DNA of 64,000 nucleotides from Achromobacter spanius. GTDB taxonomy: Bacteria; Pseudomonadota; Gammaproteobacteria; Burkholderiales; Burkholderiaceae_B. The stretch's first letter is position 1. Every line of letters begins with the position of its first letter. Positions 1-7,854 of this stretch are shown here, one piece after another. The stretch spans positions 3,658,001 through 3,722,000 of the forward strand of contig NZ_CP034689.1 of assembly GCF_003994415.1 (NCBI RefSeq), written 5' to 3'. The notes under the pieces were generated by a model. The model worked only from the letters and a program-made list of their open reading frames with translations. It had not been told where the DNA came from and ran no database searches. Both the position numbers and the translations under genes were made by a program.

Positions 1-1898
1 CCAGTCTTTCAGCGTGGGAAACGCAATGCCCGCGTTCTGGCCGGTGCCCGAAAAGCTGAAGCCCATCACGGTAAAGGCGTCGCCCATGGCGTCCAGCGAC
101 ATCAGGTGTTCCTCGACATCCGCCACGACCTTGTCGGTGCGGTTGTAGGTAGCGCCCGGCGGCAACTGCACGTCGACGATGACGTAGCCCTGGTCTTCGG
201 CCGGCACGAAGGATTCCGGCACGCGCACGTACAACACGCCCAGCACCGCCACGATGGCCACATAGATCACCATGTAGCGGCCGGTGCGCTTGACCAGCCG
301 CGAGTTCAAGGCTTCGAAGCGCCCGGTCAGCCGGTTGAACATACGGTTGAAGCCGCCAAAAAAACCCTTCTTCTCGTCGTGATGCCCCTTCGGGATGGGC
401 TTCAGGAAGGTCGCGCACAACGCCGGCGTAAAGGTCAGCGCCAGGAAGCCCGAGAACAGAATCGACACCGCCAGCGACAGCGAGAACTGTTGGTAGATCA
501 CGCCCACCGAGCCGCTCATGAAGGCCAGCGGCAGGAATACGGCGGACAGCACCAGCGTGATGCCGATGATGGCGCCCGATACCTGCTCCATGGCCTTGAT
601 CGTGGCCTCGCGGGGGGCAGGCCCTCTTCAGCCATGATGCGTTCCACGTTTTCGACCACCACGATGGCGTCGTCCACCAGGATGCCGATGGCCAGCACCA
701 TGCCGAACATCGTCATCATGTTGACCGAGAAACCCAGCACCGACATCACCCCGAACGTGCCCAACAGGCAGACCGGCACGACGATGGTGGGAATCAGCGT
801 GTAGCGGAAATTCTGCAAGAACAGGAACATCACCAAGAAGACCAGCACCATGGCTTCCAGCAGCGTATGCACGACCTTGGTGATGGCCACGCTGACAAAC
901 TGCGAGGTATCGAACGGCACCGAGAATTCCACGTCCTCGGGGAACGAAGCGGACAGTTCCTGCAAGCGCGCCTTCACGGCCTTGACCGTGTCGATGGCGT
1001 TGGCGCCCGGCGCCAACTGCACCGCCGCGCCCACCGACTTCTTGCCGTTCAGGCGCGTTTCAAAGTCGTAGCTCTGGCGCCCGACTTCCAAGCGGGCCAC
1101 GTCCGACAGATGCACGACCGAACCATCGGCATTCGCGCGCAGCACGATGTTGCCGAATTCCTCTGGCGAATCCAGCATGCCCTTGACGGCCAGCGTGGCC
1201 GTCAGCTCTTGTTCGGCCGAACCGGGACGGCTGCCGAAACTGCCGGCCGGCACCTGCACGTTCTGCGCGGCGATGGCCGCGTTGACGTCCGCCACCGACA
1301 GGCCCAGGCCCAGCAGTTTCTGCGGATCGATCCACACGCGCATGGCCGCTTCGGCGCCAAAGAACTGCACCTTGCCCACGCCTTTGACGCGGCGGATCTC
1401 GTTGTTGATGTGACGCGCGGCATAGTCCGACAAGCCCACCACGTCCTTGTGCGCGTCTTCGCCCTTGTAGGTCAGCGCGTAGATCATCAGGAAGTTCGAG
1501 CTGGCCTGCTCCACCTGCAAGCCCTGCTGCGTCACCGCCTGCGGCAAGCGTGCTTCCGCTTTCTTGATGCGGTTCTGCACGTCCACCTGCGCCAGGTCCG
1601 GGTCCATGCCCGGTTCGAACGTGACGGTGATTTCAGCGCTGCCGCTCGAACTGCTGGACGACTCGTAATACAGCATGTTCTTGGCGCCGTTCAGCTCTTC
1701 TTCGATGACGCTCGTCACCGAGTCCACCAGCACCGAGGCCGATGCGCCCGGGTAGGTAGCGGCAATGGTCACCTGGGGCGGCGCCACCACCGGAAACTGC
1801 GACACCGGCAGCGACGGAATCGCCAGCAAGCCCGCCAGCGAAATGAAGATGGCCACCACCCACGCAAAATTGGGGCGGCCAATAAAAAACTTGGACAT
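1..1898 (-). pseudogene. RND multidrug efflux permease, frameshifted and partial (3' end beyond window)
   Basis: This would be the inner-membrane proton-driven pump of a tripartite drug efflux system (AcrB/MexB family). The N-terminus (MSKFFIGRPNFAWVVAIFIS) is typical of the first membrane helix, and the LVDDAIVVVEN motif of helix 4, which carries the proton-relay aspartates, is intact near residue 410. The frame breaks at the C6 run read from 617 to 612. One extra C would restore EEGLPPREATIKAMEQ and then an uninterrupted RND reading frame to base 1, including the SGAIIGITLVLSAVFLPLAF region and the second porter domain. As written, the product stops at base 516 after 460 residues with a nonsense tail. 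It lies 40 bp downstream of its adaptor gene. Whether this is a sequencing error or a real mutation cannot be told here. Confidence 0.9.
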
Positions 1899-1938
1899 GA
1901 TCTACCTTTGGGTATGCACGCAGTGCGTCGGCGGCTGC

Positions 1939-3180
1939 TTAGTTCGCGACATGGCTGGCGGCTGCGTTGGTGGCCGGGTCAGTGGCTTCATGGGTCGCCC
2001 CGTTGCTTGCCGCGTTGTTTACCGCCACCCGTGCTTGTTCAGCGGGCGGCGCCACGCTGACTTTCTGGCCCGGCACGGCGGCCGACACCCCGCCCACGAT
2101 CACGCGGTCGCCCACCGCCAGACCGTCCACGATGTGCCAGTCCGAGCCACGCATCGTGCCGGTTTGCACGGCGCGCGATTCCACTACGTCGTCCTTGCCC
2201 ACCAGCATCACCTGCGGCTTGCCGTCGGTGCTGCGCGTGACTGCCCGCTGCGGCACCAGGATGGCGTTGAGGTCCACGCCCTGCTGCGTTTGCACGCGTA
2301 CATACATGCCGGGCAACAGCAACACATCGGGGTTGGCGAATTCGCCGCGCACCGACACCTGCCCGGTTGTCCGGTCTACCGCGATATCCGAGAACAGCAG
2401 CTTGCCGCTACGGCGTTCGTCCGTGCCGTCGATCGTGATCGAGATGCTGGCGCCCTCGCCCTGCCCCAGGCTGCCGTTCTGCAACGCCGCGCGCATGCGC
2501 AGCATGTCGGCCACGGGCTGGTTGAAGTCGACGTAGATGGGGTCCAGTTGCTGGATCGTTGCCATGGCGGTGGCTTCGTTCTGGCCGACCAGCGCGCCTT
2601 CGGTCACCTGCGCGCGGCCGATGCGGCCAGAGATCGGCGCCTTGACCGTTGCGTAGTCCAGATTCAGTTGCGCGGTCTCGACGTCGGCCTGGGCAGACCG
2701 GCGCGCGGCCTGGGCGCTTTTCAGCGTGGTGGTGGCGGTATCGAAATCCTGCTGGCTGACGGCTTCGATCTTCACCAAGGGGGTGTAGCGCTTCAAGATG
2801 GCTTGCGCGTCGGCCACGGCGGCATCCGCCTTGGCCAGCTCGCCCTGCGCGCGCGACAGCGCGGCCTTGAACGGCGCGGGGTCGATGCGGAACAGCACGT
2901 CGCCCGCCTTCACGTCGGCGCCTTCCTCAAAATTGCGCGTCAGCACGATGCCCGCCACGCGGGCGCGCACTTCGGCCACTCGGACCGGTTCGACGCGCCC
3001 GGGCAAGGTGCTGGACAGCGCATAGCGCTGCGTTTGCACCTCAAGCACTTGCACCGGACGCGGCGTGTCGGCCTGCGACTGGTTGGGGGGTTCACCGCCG
3101 CAACCGGCCAAAACCAGGGTCAAGCCCAAGGCCGCCACCAATGCCGTTGCAGGCAAGCGCCGCTTCATCTGAATCTTCAT
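1939..3180 (-). CDS. RND efflux periplasmic adaptor lipoprotein (MexA/AcrA family)
   Basis: Membrane fusion protein that links the RND permease to an outer-membrane channel. The 413-residue product has a lipoprotein signal ending in LVLAGC with the lipidated cysteine at residue 27, then the barrel-sandwich hybrid (PGRVEPVRVAEVRARVAGIV, and GRIGRAQVTEGALV), an alpha-helical hairpin rich in Ala and Gln, and C-terminal beta-barrel and membrane-proximal domains. I chose the ATG at 3180 because it has an AAGGT ribosome site just upstream and gives a clean signal peptide; an upstream ATG at 3255 falls in the palindromic control region. It heads the efflux operon. No outer-membrane factor gene is in the window; one could follow the permease beyond base 1. 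Confidence 0.93.
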   Translation of the reverse strand: MKIQMKRRLPATALVAALGLTLVLAGCGGEPPNQSQADTPRPVQVLEVQTQRYALSSTLPGRVEPVRVAEVRARVAGIVLTRNFEEGADVKAGDVLFRIDPAPFKAALSRAQGELAKADAAVADAQAILKRYTPLVKIEAVSQQDFDTATTTLKSAQAARRSAQADVETAQLNLDYATVKAPISGRIGRAQVTEGALVGQNEATAMATIQQLDPIYVDFNQPVADMLRMRAALQNGSLGQGEGASISITIDGTDERRSGKLLFSDIAVDRTTGQVSVRGEFANPDVLLLPGMYVRVQTQQGVDLNAILVPQRAVTRSTDGKPQVMLVGKDDVVESRAVQTGTMRGSDWHIVDGLAVGDRVIVGGVSAAVPGQKVSVAPPAEQARVAVNNAASNGATHEATDPATNAAASHVAN

Positions 3181-3241
3181 TTTTTTACCTTGCGCCCCGC
3201 GGCACTGTTTTTTCACCAAGCTGCGGATGCTACTTGAAAGA

Positions 3242-3257
3242 TTGATTTGAATCAATA
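3242..3257. promoter_or_regulatory. candidate operator between efflux operon and tetR
   Basis: ATTGATT-TG-AATCAAT is a perfect 7 bp inverted repeat with a 2 bp spacer, in the AT-rich gap between the divergent adaptor gene and the TetR regulator. A second overlapping repeat, TGAATC-N6-GATTCA, lies at 3249-3266. The position and symmetry suit binding of the neighbouring TetR protein; binding itself is inferred. Confidence 0.5.
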
Positions 3258-3400
3258 ACGATTCATTTGATTATCAAAAGATCATCAAAGACCATTAACA
3301 AGTCGTTTCTTGTCAAATCAGCAAAAGTTTGCACAAGCTGAATCCTGCATGCTCCAATACCCCGCAAATGGGGATCTCACGCACATAACAGGGGAAGGCG

Positions 3401-3988
3401 ATGTCTGACGACACAGGACACGAGCGGTTTTTGGTTGCGTTGGCGTTGGCGATGGTGGACCAGCCGCGCGCCACCTTGCAGGACCTGGCCAAGGCCGTGG
3501 GCGTCAGCAAAGCGACGCTATACCGCTTCTGTCAGACGCGGGACCAATTGGTCCTGCGGCTCACGACGCATTGCGCGCACATCATGAAGAAGGCGCTGGC
3601 GGACTCGCATCTGGATAGCGCGCCGCCGCGCGAGGCGCTACGCAACCTGATTCAGCAGAACATGGCGCACAAGGAATTGACGGCGTTCCTGATGTACCAC
3701 TGGAAGCCCGACAACGAGCAGCAGCCCGACATCATGAGCAGTTGGTCGGGTTATCAGGAGTCGTTGGATGCGTTCTTTCTGCGCGGCCAGCGCGAAGGCG
3801 CCTTCCGCGTGGACATCACGGCGGCGGCGCTGACAGAGATGTTCTTCGGCGTGCTGACCAGCATGGTGGACGCCGAACGACGCGGGCGCGTCGCACGGCT
3901 GGGCATTGCGTCCGTGGTCGAGCAGATGATGCTGCACGGCATCGCCAGCGAACCGGTGCGCGCCCCGGCCCAGGGCGCACCGGCCTGA
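3401..3988 (+). CDS. TetR-family repressor, probable regulator of the adjacent efflux operon
   Basis: The 195-residue protein has an N-terminal helix-turn-helix (ATLQDLAKAVGVSKATLYRF, about residues 25-44) followed by an all-helical ligand-binding domain, the usual TetR layout and length. A good ribosome site (AGGGGAAGG) precedes the ATG. It is transcribed divergently from the RND adaptor gene across an AT-rich gap with palindromes, which makes local repression of the pump the simplest role. The inducer is unknown. Its stop codon abuts the stop of the convergent aldo/keto reductase gene. Confidence 0.88.
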   Translation: MSDDTGHERFLVALALAMVDQPRATLQDLAKAVGVSKATLYRFCQTRDQLVLRLTTHCAHIMKKALADSHLDSAPPREALRNLIQQNMAHKELTAFLMYHWKPDNEQQPDIMSSWSGYQESLDAFFLRGQREGAFRVDITAAALTEMFFGVLTSMVDAERRGRVARLGIASVVEQMMLHGIASEPVRAPAQGAPA

Positions 3989-4999
3989 TCAGGCGCTGGC
4001 GACGGGACGACCGAAGAACGGGTAGTTCGGGTCGTTGTAGCCGTGGCTGGACGCATGGCCAGGGACGACCCAGCCGTCCACGATGGCTTCGTCTTCGGGC
4101 GTGATGGTGACATCCAGCGCCGCGTAGTAGTCGTCCATTTGCGCCAGCGTGCGCGGGCCGGCGATCACGCCGGTGATGATGGGGTTGGCCAAGACCCAGG
4201 CGGTGGCGAAATGGCCCGGCTGCACGCCGCGCGCGGCGCTGTGCTGCACCAGTTGCTGGGCGATCTGTAGCGATTCTTCGCGGAATTCAGTCGCCAGGAT
4301 GCGGCGGTCACCACGGCCGGCCCGGGTATCGGACGCGGGGGTTTGGCCCGGCAGATACTTGCCCGTGAGCACGCCACGTGCGATGGGGCTGTAAGGCACC
4401 ACGCCCAGGCCGTAGTGCTTGCACGCCGGCAAGATTTCGACTTCAGGGCCACGGTTCAGCATGTTGTAGTACGGCTGGCAGACCACCGGCTGCGGCACGC
4501 CCATCTTTTCGCACAGGCGCATCACCTCGGCAATGCGCCATCCCCGGAAGTTCGACAAGCCAAAGCTGCGCAGCTTGCCCGCGCGGATCAGGTCGCCCAG
4601 CGCCCACAACGCTTCTTCCAGGTTCTCTTCGTGAAAGTCGCGGTGCAGGTACAGGATGTCCATGAAGTCCGTACCCATGCGCGCCAGGCTTTGCTCGACG
4701 CCGCGCATCAGCCATTGACGCGAGTAATGCGACTGGTTCGGCCCCTTGCCGACCGGGTTGCCGATCTTGCTGGCCAACACCCAGTCGTGGCGTTGCCCTT
4801 GCAGCAGTTTGCCCACCACTTCTTCCGAGCGGCCTTCGTTGTAGACGTCGGCAGTATCGATGAAGTTGACGCCATGGTCACGCGCCGACGCAACGATGCG
4901 CGCGGCCTCGTCGTCCGGCGTCTGCTCGCCAAACATCATCGTGCCCAGGCACAAGGGCGAAACGCGAAGATTGCTGGTTCCCAGTCGACGGTATTTCAT
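3989..4999 (-). CDS. aldo/keto reductase
   Basis: NADPH-dependent reductase of aldehydes or ketones with a TIM-barrel fold. The catalytic tetrad is readable: Asp48 and Tyr53 (FIDTADVYNEG), Lys78 (VLASKIG) and His119 (ILYLHRDF). The product is 336 residues, normal for the family. The ATG at 4999 was preferred over 5047 because it starts at the conserved MKYRRLG and has a GGGAAA ribosome site; the longer form would run into the repeat at 5020. The substrate cannot be deduced, and it faces the tetR gene tail to tail, so it is probably transcribed alone. Confidence 0.9.
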   Translation of the reverse strand: MKYRRLGTSNLRVSPLCLGTMMFGEQTPDDEAARIVASARDHGVNFIDTADVYNEGRSEEVVGKLLQGQRHDWVLASKIGNPVGKGPNQSHYSRQWLMRGVEQSLARMGTDFMDILYLHRDFHEENLEEALWALGDLIRAGKLRSFGLSNFRGWRIAEVMRLCEKMGVPQPVVCQPYYNMLNRGPEVEILPACKHYGLGVVPYSPIARGVLTGKYLPGQTPASDTRAGRGDRRILATEFREESLQIAQQLVQHSAARGVQPGHFATAWVLANPIITGVIAGPRTLAQMDDYYAALDVTITPEDEAIVDGWVVPGHASSHGYNDPNYPFFGRPVASA

Positions 5000-5019
5000 G
5001 GGACATTTCCCTTTCAAAT

Positions 5020-5266
5020 GTAGGATGGGTGAAGCGCGAATATGCACGCCAAAAGAAAAGCAAGGCGGAACGCGCGCAACCCATCAAGCAGCATAGGCCT
5101 CGCGAAGATTGTTCCTATATAGAGGCCATCACAAGAAAACCGTATAGGAACCGTCGCAAGAAAACCGTTGCGCTGCACGATGGGTTGCGCGCGTTCGACG
5201 TCTGCTTGCTATGTTGCGGTTTCGCGCGCTTCACCCATCCTACACCTCGTCGACGGCGTTTCCCAC
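5020..5266. repeat. palindromic repeat array 1, unit A
   Basis: The unit opens with GTAGGATGGGTGAAGCGCG (5020) and closes its long hairpin with the complementary arm at about 5225-5243, followed by a 23 bp linker. An inner pair, CCCATCAAGCAGC and its partner near GATGGGTTGCGCGCG, forms a nested hairpin. Relative to unit B this copy carries 25 extra bases created by an internal duplication around AAGAAAACCG (about 5130-5165). It has no coding potential. Confidence 0.85.
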
Positions 5267-5273
5267 GTAGATT

Positions 5274-6251
5274 CTATGGTTTGGCGCAAGCCTGGCTGGC
5301 CATAAAGAGGTTTACATCGAAGGGTTTGCGCGATTTCCATACGCCGAAGGCGATGCGTAGGAGTTTTCTGGCGATGATGTTTAATGCCTGCGTTGAGGCC
5401 CAGCCCTTGACTCGTAGCGCTGTGTAGAGGGGTTTGAAGGCAGCTGTTCGGCTTGCTGAGGATGCCGCGTTGTAGGCAAGGCTTCTCAGGGCCGCATCGC
5501 CTTGCTTGCTGAGTTTACGCAGGCCTTTGTAGGCGCCAGACTCCTTGGGCCTGGGGTCTAGCCCCGCGTAGGCCACCACGGCGTCCGAGGAGGCGAACGG
5601 GATGCGGGCGAAGGCGGTCACCAGTGCGGCCCCAGTCAGCTTTCCCACGCCGGTAATGCTGGTGATTAAGTTGAAGTCGTCGGCCAAGGCGGGTTCGGCA
5701 GCGATCTGATCGAGCATTTCGCGCTCAAGAGCGTCTGCCAACTGCGTCAAGGCATCCAACGCTCGCTGGACCTGAGCTTGCGAGCCCACGTGTTTGTGCC
5801 GATCGCTGGACAGGCGCAGCCTCGTGCGCGTCGTGACCGCCACCTTGCGTAAGCGTTGGATCTGACTCAGGCGCTCGATGTGCTCCGGGCAAGGTTCGTA
5901 CCTATGCAACCGCTCGTGCTCGAGCGCCACGTAACGCGCAATCATGACAGCGTCGAGTCGGTCGGTCTTGCCCCGTTGAGCCTGCGACTTGGCGTAATGG
6001 TGCAGGGCCTTGGGGTTCAGCACGTAGACGCGCAGCCCACGCTCATATGCCAGGTCGGCCAACAGGCGCTCGTAGCCACCGGTGGACTCCATGGCAAGAA
6101 CGCTTCCGCGCGGCAGCGTTTGCAACCATTTTTCCAAGCCAGTCGTTGAGTTTTTGACGGCCCGGGTCAACGGCTTGGCCGCCCCGTGCATCGCCACAAC
6201 AACCTCGGATTTCCCCACATCCACACCAAAGAAAGATTGAGACGTTTGCAT
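5274..6251 (-). CDS. IS110-family DEDD transposase/recombinase
   Basis: The 325-residue protein has the RuvC-like N-terminal domain with Asp11 (FFGVDVGK), Glu55 (LAMESTGG), Asp97 and Asp100 (KTDRLDA), then a coiled-coil region and the C-terminal Transposase_20 domain (ITSITGVGKLTGAALVTAF). The serine near residue 248 (KLSKQGDAALRSL) is the likely nucleophile by analogy with IS621. A GGGAG ribosome site precedes the ATG. It is full length with no stops, so the element may be active. Recombination would be directed by the RNA from the adjoining non-coding end. Confidence 0.95.
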   Translation of the reverse strand: MQTSQSFFGVDVGKSEVVVAMHGAAKPLTRAVKNSTTGLEKWLQTLPRGSVLAMESTGGYERLLADLAYERGLRVYVLNPKALHHYAKSQAQRGKTDRLDAVMIARYVALEHERLHRYEPCPEHIERLSQIQRLRKVAVTTRTRLRLSSDRHKHVGSQAQVQRALDALTQLADALEREMLDQIAAEPALADDFNLITSITGVGKLTGAALVTAFARIPFASSDAVVAYAGLDPRPKESGAYKGLRKLSKQGDAALRSLAYNAASSASRTAAFKPLYTALRVKGWASTQALNIIARKLLRIAFGVWKSRKPFDVNLFMASQACAKP

Positions 6252-6472
6252 CTCTAGACTCCCTGCGATAGCGTTGTGTCTGCTGGGGAAGCCGCGCCCG
6301 ATTCGTTACCTTGCGATCAATCGGCGGTCATGGCCGCTAGATTCTTAATCGACGTATTTGGGCGGGGTGGGATATCTACCGACGTCAGTCCGCTAGTGAC
6401 GGCTGATGGATGGGTGCGTCCCGATCCCCAGCACCCCCGAAGCAAGATCGGTAAGTGCTATGAAAACATACA
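6252..6472 (-). ncRNA. candidate IS110 bridge RNA region (target and donor loops readable)
   Basis: Read on the transposase strand, two guide loops can be drawn. Target loop: outer stem GGGAT/ATCCC (6424-6428 with 6369-6373), left guide CACCCATCC (6416-6408), inner hairpin CAGCCG/CGGaCTG (6405-6400 with 6392-6386), right guide GTAG (6379-6376). Donor loop: outer stem CGATT/AATCG (6351-6347 with 6303-6299), left guide AAGAATCT (6346-6339), inner hairpin GCGG/CCGC (6337-6334 with 6327-6324), right guide CAAG (6313-6310). The target guides match the repeat CACCCATC-CT-AC, and the donor guides match the joined element ends AGAAT-CT-TG. RNA ends are not determined. Confidence 0.62.
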
Positions 6473-6474
6473 AG

Positions 6475-6766
6475 GATGGGTGAAGCGCGAAGACCCACGC
6501 CAAAAGAAAAATAAAGCGCGACGCGCGCAACCCATCAAGCAGCATAGGCCTCGCGAAGATTGTTCCTATATGAAGGCCATCACAAGAAAACCGTTGCGCT
6601 GCACGATGGGTTACGCGCGTTCGACACCTGTTTGCTATGTTGCGGTTTCGCGCGCTTCACCCATCCTACACCTCGTCGACGGCGTTTCCCACGTAGGATG
6701 GGTGAAGCGCGAAGACACACGTCAGAAGGAAAATAAAGCGGAACGCGCGGAACCCATCAAGCAGCC
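6475..6766. repeat. palindromic repeat array 1, rest of unit B and truncated unit C
   Basis: Unit B (GTAG at 5267-5270 plus 6475-6692) equals unit A without its 25 bp duplication, giving a 222 bp period. Unit C starts with GTAGGATGGGTGAAGCGCG at 6693 and stops after AACCCATCAAGCAGC near 6766, inside the 3' end of the serine hydrolase gene. The shared linker ACCTCGTCGACGGCGTTTCC joins units A-B and B-C. Confidence 0.85.
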
Positions 6767-7818
6767 TCGCCCGCATCCACCGCCGCCAAAATCTTCCCAA
6801 ACAGCGCATCAGCGTGTGCCGAATTCAACCAGCGCACGATAACCACCATCTTGCGCTCCGGTTCCACCCACGTGAACGAGCTGCCCGCGCCCACGCCGAA
6901 GAAGCTGGAAGCCGGCACGCTGGGAAACACGCGGCCTTCGTGGTTCAGCCAGATCAGATAACCGTAATACGGCGCAATCTCGCAGGGCGTACGCATCGCC
7001 TGAATCCATTCACGCGACAGAATCTGTTTCCCATTTGCGGCCTGGCCGTCATTCAACAGCATCTGACCGATCAGCGCCTGGTCGCGCGCGCTGATGGACA
7101 TGCCGCCGCCCCAGTGCGAACCGCCCGGCACCGACGGCATGCGCTGGCCGTCGATCTCGACCCAGGCGGTGTCGTAGCCTACCCATTGCCAATCTTCACT
7201 AGCGCCGATGGGGCGCGTGACGGCTTCGCGGAAAACGTCCGGCAGAGGTTTGCGGAACAGGTGCAACAGCGCATACGACAACTGGTTGATGCGGACGTCG
7301 TTGTATTCCCAATAGGTGCCAGGCTGCTGCAAGGGCCGCGCATCGCCCTTCTTGCCGTCCGGCGGCACGCCGAAGGTGACGGCGCGATAGCGGTCTGCCT
7401 GGTCCGACACGCCGAAGCGTTCGCCTTCCCATTCACTGGTCTGCTGCAACAGATGGCGCCAGGTGATGTCGGCGTTCTGCCCTTCATCAAAACCGATGCC
7501 CGGCACGCGCTTGCCCACGGGCTCGTCCACGTCGGGCAACAGGCCACGGTCATGCGCCACGCCGGCCAGAATCGCCAGGTACAGCTTGGCCACGCTGAAG
7601 GTCAGATCGGCGCGCTCGGGCTCACCCCAGGATGCCACCGTCTTGCCGTCCACCACCACCACGCCCGACACCGGGCCACGATCGTGAATGGGGCCCAGCA
7701 GGCGGTTCCAGGGCGGCGGGTCGTTCAGGTGCACGCCAAAGTTGCCCTTGACGCTGCGGTCCCAGGTGGATTCGTGTTCATTGGCGAATTCAATCGCCTG
7801 CTGCATAAGCGTGTTCAT
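6757..7818 (-). CDS. serine hydrolase of the beta-lactamase class C / D-aminopeptidase fold
   Basis: The 353-residue protein carries the SxxK nucleophile motif as SVAK (Ser75, Lys78) and a tyrosine motif in WEYNDVR (Tyr172), the hallmarks of penicillin-binding-protein-like esterases, amidases and D-aminopeptidases. No signal peptide is evident, so it is probably cytoplasmic and more likely a metabolic hydrolase than a resistance enzyme. It lies 36 bp downstream of the aminotransferase gene, likely in one operon divergent from the GntR-ABC-M20 genes. Its last residues and stop codon are encoded within truncated palindromic repeat unit C. Confidence 0.85.
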   Translation of the reverse strand: MNTLMQQAIEFANEHESTWDRSVKGNFGVHLNDPPPWNRLLGPIHDRGPVSGVVVVDGKTVASWGEPERADLTFSVAKLYLAILAGVAHDRGLLPDVDEPVGKRVPGIGFDEGQNADITWRHLLQQTSEWEGERFGVSDQADRYRAVTFGVPPDGKKGDARPLQQPGTYWEYNDVRINQLSYALLHLFRKPLPDVFREAVTRPIGASEDWQWVGYDTAWVEIDGQRMPSVPGGSHWGGGMSISARDQALIGQMLLNDGQAANGKQILSREWIQAMRTPCEIAPYYGYLIWLNHEGRVFPSVPASSFFGVGAGSSFTWVEPERKMVVIVRWLNSAHADALFGKILAAVDAGEAA

Positions 7819-7854
7819 GGTTTCCCTTCGTGTTGTCTTTGTCTTGCTTGATCT

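Larger units (their letters stand above)
5271..6474 (-). mobile_element. IS110-family insertion sequence inserted in repeat unit B
   Basis: The 1.2 kb element holds one DEDD transposase and a 220 bp non-coding end upstream of it. The repeat reads GTAG at 5267-5270, is interrupted, and resumes as GATGGGTGAAGCGCG at 6475. The dinucleotide AG (CT on the transposase strand) is present on both sides, at 5269-5270 and 6473-6474. This matches IS110 behaviour: no inverted repeats, no classical target duplication, and only a shared core. The right-end side leaves just three bases between the transposase stop and the core. Confidence 0.9.

Noticed and set aside
867..2060. Plus-strand open frames opposite the RND genes
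   Set aside because: They are opposite well-recognised efflux genes and show only shadow composition.
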